Below, one piece after another: positions 1 to 5,832 of a DNA stretch of 5,852 nt (position 1 is its first letter; every line of letters begins with the position of its first letter). The notes below the pieces were generated by a model. That model was not told the origin of the DNA. It made no database searches and saw only the letters and a list, made by a program, of their open reading frames with translations. The stretch is from Vitreoscilla sp. (lineage in GTDB: Bacteria; Pseudomonadota; Gammaproteobacteria; Burkholderiales; Burkholderiaceae). Position numbers and translations under genes: made by a program. The stretch covers positions 1 to 5,852 of the forward strand of contig JACMOG010000737.1 in the NCBI GenBank assembly GCA_014378125.1. The letters are read 5' to 3'.

Positions 1-1214
1 AACGGCGTGTGCTTGCCGCGGCTGCGCAGCGTGTCGGCCGTCACCTGCCATTCGGCGTGGGCGTCGAATACGCAGATGTCGGCCACGCCGCCTTCCACCA
101 GCCGGCCGGCGCTCTGGCCCAACGAGCCCAGCGCCTCGCCAAGCACGCGCACGGGATCGCTCGTGACGCGCGCGAGCGCCTGCGCCAGCGTGAGCCTGCT
201 CTCTTCGCCCCACTTCAGCGCCAGGCTCAGCAGCAGCTCGAGGCCGGTGGCGCCGGGCACGGCCTCGCCGAACGGCAGCATCTTGTCGTCGTTGGCGACG
301 GGCGTGTGGTCGGACACCAGCGCGTCGATGGTGCCGTCGGCCAGGCCGGCGCGCAGCGCGTCGCGATCCTTGCCCTGGCGCAGCGGCGGCACCAGGCGCA
401 TGTCGGCGTTGAAGTAGCCGATATCGACGTCGGTGAGGTGCAGCGAGTTGATGCTGACGTCGGCGGTGACGGGCAGGCCCTCCGCCTTGGCGCGTCGCAC
501 CAGCTCGACGCCCGCGGCGCTGGACAGGCGGCACAGGTGCACTCGCGTGCCCGTCTGGCGCACCAGCTCGAGGATGGTGTTGAGCGCGATCGTCTCGGCA
601 ACCACCGGCACGCCCGAGAGGCCCAGGCGCGTGGCCAGCGCGCCGCTGGCGGCCACGCCGCCGCCCAGCGACGCGTCCTGCGGCCGCAGCCACACGGCGT
701 AGCCGTGGGTGCTGGCGTACTGCATCGCGCGCATCAGCGTGAGGTTGTCCTTCATCGGACGCTCGGCCTGCGAGAAGCCGATGCAGCCGGCCTCCGTGAG
801 ATCGATCATCTCCGTCAGCTCCTCGCCGTCGAGATGGCGAGTGAGCGCGCCCAGCGGGAACAGGCGGCAGCGGCTCAGCTTGCGGGCCCGGAACTTGAGC
901 ATGTCGACCAGGCCCGGTTCGTCGAGCGGCGGGTCGGTGTCGGGCTGGCACACGAGGCTGGTGACGCCGCCGGCAGCCGCGGCGGCCAGTTCGCTTTCCA
1001 GCGCCCCGGCGCCGGCTTCCTTCAGGCGGGCGGCCAGGTCGACGAGGCCCGGCGCCACGACGCAGCCGTCGGCCTGGATCGTGCGTTCGGGCGTGAAGTC
1101 GGCGCGCACCTGGCCGATGGCCACGGTGCGGCCGGCGGCGATGGCCACGTCGGCGAGCTCGTCGCGGCCGCTCGCGGGGTCGATCACGCGACCGTTGCGA
1201 ATGAGGATCTTCAT
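1..1214 (-). CDS. pyrX: PyrC' / PyrX: non-catalytic dihydroorotase-like ATCase subunit (3' end cut by window edge)
   Basis: Reading from the ATG at 1214-1212 gives 404 codons still open at the window edge; the family is usually about 420-430 residues, so only the last ~20 are missing. The N-terminus ([16 protein letters not shown]) and the overall layout are those of the amidohydrolase-fold dihydroorotase family. The metal site is gone. The HxH motif is replaced in [10 protein letters not shown] (59-68, A61 and R63). The SDDG-like ligand region reads FSQAER (147-152), and the next His positions read WLRPQD (175-180) and HLCRLSS (226-232, R229). Only the Asp of SDHTP (301-305) is kept. Known of the family: such PyrC' proteins do not hydrolyse dihydroorotate but assemble with PyrB into a large ATCase in pseudomonads. 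The start overlaps the pyrB stop as ATGA (1214-1211), implying translational coupling and stoichiometric production. The reading frame is intact, so this is not a decaying pseudogene. It will often be auto-annotated as active PyrC. Confidence 0.93.
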   Translation of the reverse strand, partial: MKILIRNGRVIDPASGRDELADVAIAAGRTVAIGQVRADFTPERTIQADGCVVAPGLVDLAARLKEAGAGALESELAAAAAGGVTSLVCQPDTDPPLDEPGLVDMLKFRARKLSRCRLFPLGALTRHLDGEELTEMIDLTEAGCIGFSQAERPMKDNLTLMRAMQYASTHGYAVWLRPQDASLGGGVAASGALATRLGLSGVPVVAETIALNTILELVRQTGTRVHLCRLSSAAGVELVRRAKAEGLPVTADVSINSLHLTDVDIGYFNADMRLVPPLRQGKDRDALRAGLADGTIDALVSDHTPVANDDKMLPFGEAVPGATGLELLLSLALKWGEESRLTLAQALARVTSDPVRVLGEALGSLGQSAGRLVEGGVADICVFDAHAEWQVTADTLRSRGKHTP

Positions 1215-2173
1215 GCGTCGTTCCCGGCAAGAATGGACATCACGGCCATGCGCACGGCGATGCCGAACGTGACCTGCGGCAGGATGACGCTGTGCGGTCC
1301 GTCGGCCACGCGCGAGTCGATCTCCACCCCGCGGTTGATGGGGCCCGGGTGCATCACGATGGCGTCGGGCTTGGCCAGCGCCAGCACGTCCTCGGTGAGG
1401 CCGTAGCTCTTGAAGTACTCCCCGGCACTCGGCAGCATCGCGCCGCTCATGCGTTCGTTCTGCAGGCGCAGCATGATGATGACGTCGGCATCCTTCACGC
1501 CCTCCTTCATGTCGTGGCACACGCGCACGCCCATCTCGCGCAAGTCGCCCGGCACCAGCGTCTTGGGACCGACGGCGCGGATCTCGGGCACGCCCAGCGT
1601 GGTGAGCGCGTGGATGTCGGAGCGTGCCACGCGCGAGTGCACGATGTCGCCCACGATGGCCACGGTGAGCTCGTTGAACGACTTCCTGTAGTGCCGGATC
1701 GTGTACATGTCCAGCAGCCCCTGCGTGGGGTGCGCATGGCGGCCGTCGCCGGCGTTGACCACGTGCACGTGGGGCGCGCAGTGGCGCGCGATCAGGTACG
1801 GCGCGCCCGACTCGCTGTGGCGCACCACGAACATGTCGGCGTGCATGGCCGACAGGTTGGCGATGGTGTCGAGCAGGCTCTCGCCCTTCGAGGCCGACGA
1901 CTTGGCGATGTCGAGGTTGATCACGTCGGCCGACAGCCGCTTGGCCGCGATCTCGAACGTGGTGCGCGTGCGCGTGGAGTTCTCGAAGAACAGGTTGAAC
2001 ACGCTCTTGCCACGCAGCAGCGGCACCTTCTTCACGTCGCGGTCGTTCACGGACAGGAAGGTACCGGCGGTGTCCAGGATCTGCGTGAGGATGGCGCGCG
2101 GCAGGCCCTCGATGGACAGCAGGTGGATGAGCTCGCCGTGGGCGTTGAGCTGCGGATTTCGTCGCGCGAGCAT
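1211..2173 (-). CDS. pyrB: Aspartate carbamoyltransferase catalytic subunit PyrB
   Basis: This 320-residue protein condenses carbamoyl phosphate with aspartate to carbamoyl-aspartate, the second step of cytosolic de novo UMP synthesis. All ATCase signatures are visible: [13 protein letters not shown] (62-74, carbamoyl-phosphate loop), SSASKGES (92-99) carrying the lysine swung in from the neighbouring subunit (K96), [13 protein letters not shown] (140-152, H148 and Q151), [12 protein letters not shown] (174-185, R181), LRLQNER (235-241, R236 and Q238, aspartate binding) and HPGPINRG (275-282). STRTR begins at residue 66, about 14 residues later than in E. coli PyrB. That fits the N-terminally extended PyrB class that needs PyrC' for a stable holoenzyme. 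No pyrI is present; pyrC' follows with a 4-base overlap. The start is supported by AAGGAG eight bases upstream. The stop of pyrR and this ATG share one base (TGATG). Confidence 0.97.
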   Translation of the reverse strand: MLARRNPQLNAHGELIHLLSIEGLPRAILTQILDTAGTFLSVNDRDVKKVPLLRGKSVFNLFFENSTRTRTTFEIAAKRLSADVINLDIAKSSASKGESLLDTIANLSAMHADMFVVRHSESGAPYLIARHCAPHVHVVNAGDGRHAHPTQGLLDMYTIRHYRKSFNELTVAIVGDIVHSRVARSDIHALTTLGVPEIRAVGPKTLVPGDLREMGVRVCHDMKEGVKDADVIIMLRLQNERMSGAMLPSAGEYFKSYGLTEDVLALAKPDAIVMHPGPINRGVEIDSRVADGPHSVILPQVTFGIAVRMAVMSILAGNDA

Positions 2174-2676
2174 CAGGTGGTCTCCTTGACGGCGAAGGTG
2201 AAGCGCCCGTCGGGGCCGCGCGCGAGCGACAGGCGCTGGGTGGCGGGCAGCGAGAGCTTGGCGGCGGCGAACACGGGCGCGACAGGCAGCTCGCGGCCGC
2301 CGCGGTCCACCATCACGACCAGCTCGACGGAGGCCGGGCGGCCGTAGTCGAACAGCTCGTTGACGACGGCGCGGATGGTGCGGCCGCTGGCCACGACGTC
2401 GTCGATCAGCAGGATGCGCGCGCCATCGATCTCGAACGGCAGGCTGGTGGTGGCCTCGACGCCGCCCAGGCCGCGCTCGCCGAAGTCGTCGCGATGCAGC
2501 GTGCTGGAGATGGTGCCCACGGGGCGGCCCGTGGCCAGGTCGGCGTTCAGGCGCTGGGCCAGCCAGGCGCCGCCCGACCAGATGCCCACGAGCACCGTGT
2601 CGGGCGTCAGCAGGCGCGCCACGCCGAGCCGGAGCTCGCCATAGAGCGCCTCGGCATCGAGCAATAGATTGGTCAT
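2173..2676 (-). CDS. pyrR: PyrR: PRPP-binding pyrimidine operon regulator / uracil phosphoribosyltransferase
   Basis: A 167-residue type I phosphoribosyltransferase-fold protein. The PRPP loop is [16 protein letters not shown] (88-103). Other PyrR-like stretches are STLHRDDFG (58-66) and [11 protein letters not shown] (122-132). In Bacillus, PyrR binds pyr mRNA in response to UMP/PRPP and also has uracil phosphoribosyltransferase activity; in proteobacteria the RNA-binding role is less settled. No anti-terminator or attenuator hairpin is visible, and there is no leader at all because the gene overlaps ruvX upstream. A direct role in attenuating this operon is therefore not supported here. The reading frame extends upstream without a stop, but the ATG at 2676 gives the normal family N-terminus ([12 protein letters not shown]) and makes an ATGA overlap with the ruvX stop. 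Only a weak purine-rich AGAGAA lies upstream, so coupling to ruvX is probably important. Confidence 0.93.
   Translation of the reverse strand: MTNLLLDAEALYGELRLGVARLLTPDTVLVGIWSGGAWLAQRLNADLATGRPVGTISSTLHRDDFGERGLGGVEATTSLPFEIDGARILLIDDVVASGRTIRAVVNELFDYGRPASVELVVMVDRGGRELPVAPVFAAAKLSLPATQRLSLARGPDGRFTFAVKETT
2182..2187 (-). promoter_or_regulatory. Ribosome binding site of pyrB
   Basis: The minus strand reads AAGGAG followed by 8 bases and the pyrB ATG. It lies inside the 3' end of pyrR. It is a clear Shine-Dalgarno sequence and fixes the pyrB start at 2173, so pyrB can initiate independently as well as by restart after the overlapping pyrR stop. Confidence 0.7.
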
Positions 2677-3077
2677 TCGTTTTCTCTGAAGAACTGTTCG
2701 AGGATCAGCGCCGCCGCCGCCGAATCGGCGTCGCGGGCCCCCGCGGCTTCCACGTCGACCGTGGTGTAGCGCTCGTCGACCTCGTGCACCGGCAGCCGGA
2801 AGCGGCCGTGCAGCTGGCGGCCGAACTTGCGGGCGCGCGTCGTATTGTCGTGCTCGGCGCCGTCCGGATGGAAGGGCACGCCGATGACCAGGGCGTCGGG
2901 TGTCCATTCCTGGATCAGGGCCTCGATCGCCTTGAAGCGCGCGCCGCCCTCCAGCGCCAGCGTGCGCAGCGGCTGCGTGAGGCGCATCAGCGTGTTGCCG
3001 GTGGCCACGCCGACGCGCCTGGTGCCGTAGTCGAATGCCAGGAACGAACGCACCGCGCGGTTGCCCGCGCCGCTCAT
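2673..3077 (-). CDS. ruvX: RuvX / YqgF family Holliday-junction resolvase-like nuclease
   Basis: A 134-residue RNase H-fold protein of normal family length. The first acidic motif is [11 protein letters not shown] (15-25, D16), followed by [10 protein letters not shown] (64-73), DERYTT (101-106, carrying E102) and the C-terminal acidic helix [13 protein letters not shown] (118-130, D118). These are the expected metal-binding positions. Family members act as 16S rRNA 5'-end maturation nucleases in E. coli and as a Holliday-junction resolvase in Mycobacterium; which applies here cannot be read from sequence. The start is supported by AGGAGG ten bases upstream and by the ATGA overlap with the yqgE stop. 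The stop overlaps the pyrR start in the same way. yqgE-ruvX is one of the most conserved gene pairs in proteobacteria. Confidence 0.95.
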   Translation of the reverse strand: MSGAGNRAVRSFLAFDYGTRRVGVATGNTLMRLTQPLRTLALEGGARFKAIEALIQEWTPDALVIGVPFHPDGAEHDNTTRARKFGRQLHGRFRLPVHEVDERYTTVDVEAAGARDADSAAAALILEQFFRENE

Positions 3078-3649
3078 GCGTGCCCCGCCTCCTGGCTGAG
3101 CATTCGGGGGTCGATGCCCAGCAAGGCCAGGGCGCGTTCGTAGCGCTGCCCGATGGGGGTGTCGAAGATGATCTCGGGCGCGGCGTCGACGTTGAGCCAG
3201 CCGTTGCGGCCCAGCTCGTCTTCCAGCTGGCCGGTGGCCCAGCCGCTATAGCCCAGGGTGACCAGCACGCGGCGCGGGCCGTTGCCCAGCGCCATGGCCT
3301 CGAGCACGTCCTTGCTGGTGGTCATCTCCAGGCCGCCGGGCACCGACAGCGTGGAGTTGTACTGCACCGAGCCGTCGAGGCGCTCGTGCAGCACGAAGCC
3401 GCGCTCGGTCTGCACCGGGCCGCCGTAGAACACCGGCTGGTCGGCCAGGTCTTCGCTGCTGAGCGTGAGGTCGACCTTCTCGAACAGGTTGCGCAGGCGG
3501 ATGTCGACCGGCTTGTTGATCATGAGGCCGAGCGCACCCTTCTCGCTGTGCTCGCACAGGTAGACGACCGAGCCGGCGAACGCCTCGTCCACCATCCCGG
3601 GCATCGCGATGAGGAACTGATTGGTCAGGTTGATGGGTTCGGAGGCCAT
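3074..3649 (-). CDS. yqgE: YqgE / AlgH family protein (UPF0301)
   Basis: A 191-residue cytosolic protein without signal peptide or membrane segment. It has the family hallmarks [13 protein letters not shown] (7-19), [20 protein letters not shown] (27-46), [18 protein letters not shown] (71-88) and the C-terminal block [18 protein letters not shown] (129-146) with WL(N)V after it. AlgH was named from Pseudomonas alginate regulation, but its biochemical role is unsettled; no enzymatic residues can be assigned. The start at 3649 is the only ATG close to the conserved block. The frame is open far upstream, but that part is antisense to phrB. It is the first gene of the minus-strand operon and its stop overlaps ruvX (ATGA). 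There is no Shine-Dalgarno sequence; a TAAAAT box lies 7 bases upstream. Confidence 0.95.
   Translation of the reverse strand: MASEPINLTNQFLIAMPGMVDEAFAGSVVYLCEHSEKGALGLMINKPVDIRLRNLFEKVDLTLSSEDLADQPVFYGGPVQTERGFVLHERLDGSVQYNSTLSVPGGLEMTTSKDVLEAMALGNGPRRVLVTLGYSGWATGQLEDELGRNGWLNVDAAPEIIFDTPIGQRYERALALLGIDPRMLSQEAGHA
3088..3093 (-). promoter_or_regulatory. Ribosome binding site of ruvX
   Basis: The minus strand reads AGGAGG, then 10 bases, then the ruvX ATG at 3077. It is embedded in the last codons of yqgE and is the strongest Shine-Dalgarno match in the operon. It supports the chosen ruvX start. Confidence 0.65.
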
Positions 3650-3656
3650 TGGTGTG

Positions 3657-3684
3657 ATTTTAGGACAGCGCCGGGGCCACAATC
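3657..3684 (-). promoter_or_regulatory. Candidate promoter of the yqgE-ruvX-pyrR-pyrB-pyrC' operon
   Basis: On the minus strand TAAAAT (3662-3657) matches the sigma-70 -10 consensus at five of six positions. A weak -35-like GATTGT (3684-3679) sits 16 bases upstream. The hexamer ends 7 bases before the yqgE ATG, so transcription would begin at or within a base or two of the start codon, giving a leaderless mRNA. The -35 match is poor and this is a prediction from sequence only. Confidence 0.4.
3678..3683 (+). promoter_or_regulatory. Weak candidate -10 element for phrB
   Basis: CACAAT matches the -10 consensus at four of six positions and ends 8 bases before the phrB ATG. No good -35 is present at the expected spacing. 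It overlaps the candidate -35 of the divergent yqgE promoter, so the two would compete for polymerase. Low confidence; phrB might use an alternative sigma factor. Confidence 0.2.
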
Positions 3685-3691
3685 GGCCGCC

Positions 3692-5236
3692 ATGGAGATC
3701 TCCCCCCGCAAATCCGTGGCGCGCGCGCTGGTGTGGTTCCGGCGCGACCTGCGCACGTCCGACCACCCGGCGCTCGCCCAGGCCCTGCGCGACGCCGAAT
3801 CGGTGTGGTGCGTGTTCGTGCTCGACAAGGCCATCCTCGACGGCCTGCCCTGGGAAGACCGGCGCGTGGCGTTCATCCGCGCCAGCCTCGTCGACCTGGA
3901 CGAGCAGCTCGCGGCCCTCGGCGGCGAGGACGCGCGGCTGATCGTGCGCCACGCCGTCGCCACCGACGAGATCCCGCGCCTGGCCGCCGAGGTCGGCGTG
4001 CAGGCAGTGTATGCGCACCACGACGACGACCCGGCCGCGCTCGCGCGGGACGTCCAGGTGCGCGAGGCCCTGGCCGCGGCGGGCCGCGACCTGCGCACGT
4101 CCAAGGATCACGTGATCTTCGAGCGCGCCGAGATCCTCACCGGGTCGCGCACGCCCTACGGCGTGTTCACGCCCTACAAGAACGCCTGGTTGAAGGCGCT
4201 GCACGCGCGGCCCGAGTTGCTGGGCGACTGCGGCAGCGACGTCGACGGCAGCGCGCTGGCCAAGGCTCCCTCCAGCGGCTGGAAACGCCACGCCGTGGTG
4301 CCCACGCTCGAGGAAATCGGCTTCTCGGAAAAGGCGGCCGTGCATCAGGACGACCCCGGCCTGCGCGCGGGAAGCCGTGGTGGCGAAGAGCTGCTGGCGG
4401 AGTTCCTCGACCGCATGGACGACTACGACGCCACGCGTGACTTCCCCGCGAAGCCCGGCCCGAGCCACCTGGGCATCCACCTGCGCTTCGGCACGCTGTC
4501 GCTGCGCCGCCTCGTGGCGATCGCGTCCCAGCGCATCGAGGGCGGCAGCCGCGGCGCGCAGACGTGGCTGTCCGAGCTGGTGTGGCGCGACTTCTACCAC
4601 CAGGTGCTGTTCCACCACCCGCACGTGGTGGACCATGCCTATCGCGCCGATTGCGACGGCCTGCGTTGGGAGACCGGCGAGCAGGCCGAGGAACAGTTCG
4701 AGGCCTGGTGCGGCGGCCGCACCGGCTACCCGCTGGTGGACGCCGGCATGCGCCAGCTCAACGCCACGGGCTACATGCACAACCGGCTGCGCATGATCAC
4801 CGCGAGCTTTCTCACCAAGGACCTGGGCGTGTCATGGCAGTGTGGCGAGGCGTACTTCGCGCTGCACCTGAACGACTTCGAGCTGGCCTCCAACAACGGC
4901 GGCTGGCAATGGGCCGCGTCCACGGGCTGCGATGCGCAGCCGTGGTTCCGCATCTTCAACCCGGTGACGCAGAGCGAGCGCTTCGACCCGCAAGGCGCGT
5001 TCATCCGGCGCTGGGTGCCCGAGCTGAAGCTGCTGGGCGCCAAGGCGATCCACGCGCCGTGGACGGCCAAGCCCGCGGAACTGGCGGCGGCGAAGGTCTC
5101 ACTCGATGTCGACTATCCGCTGCCGATCGTGGATCACGACGTGGCGCGCCAGAAGACGCTGGCGCGGTTCGGATCGAAGGGCAGCGGCAGCCCGCAGGTG
5201 CAGGGATCTGGCCCTGAACGGGGCGAGGCCCCTTAA
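3692..5236 (+). CDS. phrB: Deoxyribodipyrimidine photolyase (class I CPD photolyase)
   Basis: A 514-residue flavoprotein that repairs UV-induced cyclobutane pyrimidine dimers using blue light and FADH-. The N-terminal antenna (DNA_photolyase) domain starts at [16 protein letters not shown] (13-28). The FAD-binding domain covers about 250-490, with [13 protein letters not shown] (258-270), SELVWRDFY (294-302), [20 protein letters not shown] (344-363), [15 protein letters not shown] (364-378) and [20 protein letters not shown] (401-420). By alignment from memory to E. coli PhrB, the Trp electron-transfer triad is W326, W382 and W405, the dimer-pocket Trp is W298, and the Asn facing flavin N5 is N401. 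All are intact, so an active CPD photolyase is expected rather than a cryptochrome. The last ~20 residues (from about 495) are Gly/Ser/Pro/Glu-rich, past the usual family end. The start at 3692 leaves 12 residues before the conserved strand and has no Shine-Dalgarno sequence; GTG at 3716 is the alternative. It is divergent from yqgE by 42 bases. Confidence 0.96.
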   Translation: MEISPRKSVARALVWFRRDLRTSDHPALAQALRDAESVWCVFVLDKAILDGLPWEDRRVAFIRASLVDLDEQLAALGGEDARLIVRHAVATDEIPRLAAEVGVQAVYAHHDDDPAALARDVQVREALAAAGRDLRTSKDHVIFERAEILTGSRTPYGVFTPYKNAWLKALHARPELLGDCGSDVDGSALAKAPSSGWKRHAVVPTLEEIGFSEKAAVHQDDPGLRAGSRGGEELLAEFLDRMDDYDATRDFPAKPGPSHLGIHLRFGTLSLRRLVAIASQRIEGGSRGAQTWLSELVWRDFYHQVLFHHPHVVDHAYRADCDGLRWETGEQAEEQFEAWCGGRTGYPLVDAGMRQLNATGYMHNRLRMITASFLTKDLGVSWQCGEAYFALHLNDFELASNNGGWQWAASTGCDAQPWFRIFNPVTQSERFDPQGAFIRRWVPELKLLGAKAIHAPWTAKPAELAAAKVSLDVDYPLPIVDHDVARQKTLARFGSKGSGSPQVQGSGPERGEAP

Positions 5237-5251
5237 AAAAGGATCATCGCC

Positions 5252-5315
5252 GGATTGCGAGGTGCGTCGGGTTGTGGGGTACGTCGGATTGCGGGGTGTC
5301 GGATTGGGGGGCGTC
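5252..5315 (+). repeat. G-rich degenerate tandem array, four units of 15-17 bases
   Basis: Four head-to-tail units run from 5252-5268 (GGATTGCGAGGTGCGTC), 5269-5285 (GGGTTGTGGGGTACGTC), 5286-5300 (GGATTGCGGGGTGTC) and 5301-5315 (GGATTGGGGGGCGTC). Each starts GGRTT/GGGTT and ends GTC; the last two have lost two bases. The plus strand carries several G-runs, so a quadruplex is conceivable, but the loops are long. Confidence 0.75.
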
Positions 5316-5339
5316 GCTGGGTCAGTCACGACTCCCCCC
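5306..5339. repeat. G6/C6 hairpin
   Basis: Six Gs (5306-5311) can pair with six Cs of an eight-C run (5334-5341). After a C/T mismatch, GTCG (5313-5316) pairs with CGAC (5329-5332) around a 12-base loop. It shares its 5' arm with the last tandem unit. It could slow or stop transcription leaving phrB, but it lacks a T-run, so it is not called as an intrinsic terminator. Confidence 0.55.
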
Positions 5340-5409
5340 CCTCGCCGTTCCACGCCCGGCCTGCCAGCGGACAACATTCGCGGGGGAATATTCCTCGAAC
5401 TTGATTGTT

Positions 5410-5523
5410 GGTCTTGGCATCGTCGGGCCGTCGAGGCCGCGACGATGCCCGCGGCCTGCAGGCTCACACGCTGTCGGGCCTGACGCGAACTTCGCATCGC
5501 GACGCCGACGCTCCTCCTCGTGA
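5410..5523 (+). repeat. Left arm of a 114-base inverted repeat pair
   Basis: This arm aligns without gaps to the reverse complement of 5719-5832. The outer 47 bases (5410-5456) match at 46 positions. The next 33 (5457-5489) match at 22, including 15 consecutive bases at 5475-5489. The last 34 (5490-5523) match at 23. Conservation is strongest at the outer end, which contains a hairpin. No transposase is encoded in the window. Confidence 0.88.
5416..5449 (+). repeat. REP-like hairpin in the left arm
   Basis: GGCATCGTCG (5416-5425) pairs with CGACGATGCC (5440-5449). GGCC (5426-5429) pairs with GGCC (5435-5438) around a GTCGA loop, and G5439 is the only bulge. This 14-bp near-perfect stem of about 34 bases has the size and form of a bacterial REP sequence. 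Confidence 0.75.
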
Positions 5524-5546
5524 CCAACGAAGGGGGGAGATCACCT

Positions 5547-5623
5547 CGGCAACTGCGTCATCACGCGCCAACTGGGTCATCACCGCGCCAATTGCGTCGG
5601 CACTTCGCCAACCGCGTCATCCT
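5547..5623 (+). repeat. Second degenerate tandem array, four units of 18-20 bases
   Basis: Units at 5547-5564, 5565-5583, 5584-5603 and 5604-5623 share the pattern CGCCAACTGCGTCATCAC with scattered substitutions and one-base length changes. The fourth unit runs into the 5' arm of the large central hairpin. The array lies between the inverted arms. Confidence 0.7.
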
Positions 5624-5699
5624 GCGCGCAGTCGCAGGATCCACGCTGGCGAACGACGGTGGCTCTGGCGTGGATCCTGCGTCTACGCGGAGGATGACG
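5615..5699. repeat. 85-base imperfect hairpin at the centre of the inverted-repeat structure
   Basis: CGCAGGATCCACGC (5633-5646) and GCGTGGATCCTGCG (5668-5681) are perfect 14-base complements with a 21-base loop. Beyond a 4x4 internal loop, CGCG (5625-5628) pairs with CGCG (5686-5689). After one G/G mismatch, CGTCATCCT (5615-5623) pairs with AGGATGACG (5691-5699). That gives 27 Watson-Crick pairs in total. The half-arm motif (GTCATCCTGCG... GGATCC) resembles dispersed intergenic repeats common in GC-rich proteobacteria; this resemblance is from memory. Confidence 0.8.
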
Positions 5700-5718
5700 G
5701 GGCGGGGCCGGGGGTCCA

Positions 5719-5832
5719 TCACGAAAAGGAGCTCCGGAGCCACGATCCGCGATTCGCGTCAGGCCCGGCGGCCGGCAGTGGTGCGGGCCGCGGGCATCGT
5801 CGCGGCCTCGACGGCCTGACGATGCCAAGACC
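5719..5832 (-). repeat. Right arm of the 114-base inverted repeat pair
   Basis: This is the reverse-complement partner of 5410-5523 with about 91 of 114 positions identical and no gaps. The outer 47 bases (5786-5832) are nearly identical to the left arm. The 15-base block 5753-5767 is also identical. The two arms are separated by 195 bases. Confidence 0.88.
5793..5826 (-). repeat. REP-like hairpin in the right arm
   Basis: This is the counterpart of 5416-5449. GGCATCGTCG (5793-5802) faces TGACGATGCC (5817-5826), then GGCC (5804-5807) faces GGCC (5813-5816) around TCGAC, with C5803 bulged. The one base that differs from the left arm turns a G-C pair into a G-T (G-U) wobble, so the fold survives. 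Confidence 0.75.

Noticed and set aside
1..1214. pyrC' as a decaying pseudogene
   Set aside because: The frame is intact, family blocks outside the metal site are kept, and the coupling to pyrB is preserved. Loss of the metal ligands is a known property of this subfamily.
9..1406. 465-codon open frame on the plus strand opposite pyrC'
   Set aside because: It is antisense to clear PyrC'/PyrB coding sequence. Its composition (Ala, Arg, His, Gln, Gly-rich) is typical of a GC-rich shadow frame, with no recognisable motif.
1292..2347. 351-codon open frame on the plus strand opposite pyrB and pyrR
   Set aside because: It is a shadow of pyrB, rich in His/Val/Arg/Ala without domain motifs; pyrB on the other strand has every active-site motif.
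2677..2907. Upstream extension of the pyrR frame
   Set aside because: It is antisense-free but overlaps ruvX in another frame; it is Arg/Gly/Pro-rich and lacks PyrR homology. The ATG at 2676 gives the proper N-terminus.
3035..3691. Upstream extension of the phrB frame by 219 codons
   Set aside because: It is antisense to ruvX/yqgE; the photolyase fold begins right after the ATG at 3692.
3650..4780. Upstream extension of the yqgE frame, giving 568 codons
   Set aside because: The extra part is antisense to phrB and unlike any YqgE; the conserved protein begins at the ATG at 3649.
5220..5240. Possible intrinsic terminator of phrB (GGGGC-GAG-GCCCC followed by TTAAAAAA)
   Set aside because: The 5-bp stem overlaps the stop codon and is followed by an A-run, not a T-run, on the plus strand. 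On the minus strand the T-run precedes the hairpin, so neither direction has the classic arrangement.
5547..5623. CRISPR array
   Set aside because: The units are contiguous and degenerate with no unique spacers; this is a tandem repeat.
5520..5819. 99-codon plus-strand frame, with a similar peptide on the minus strand at 5527-5404
   Set aside because: The shared peptide (SRQAR...AAGIVAASTA) simply reflects the inverted repeat arms. Differences between arms fall about equally on all three codon positions, so there is no sign of protein-level selection.
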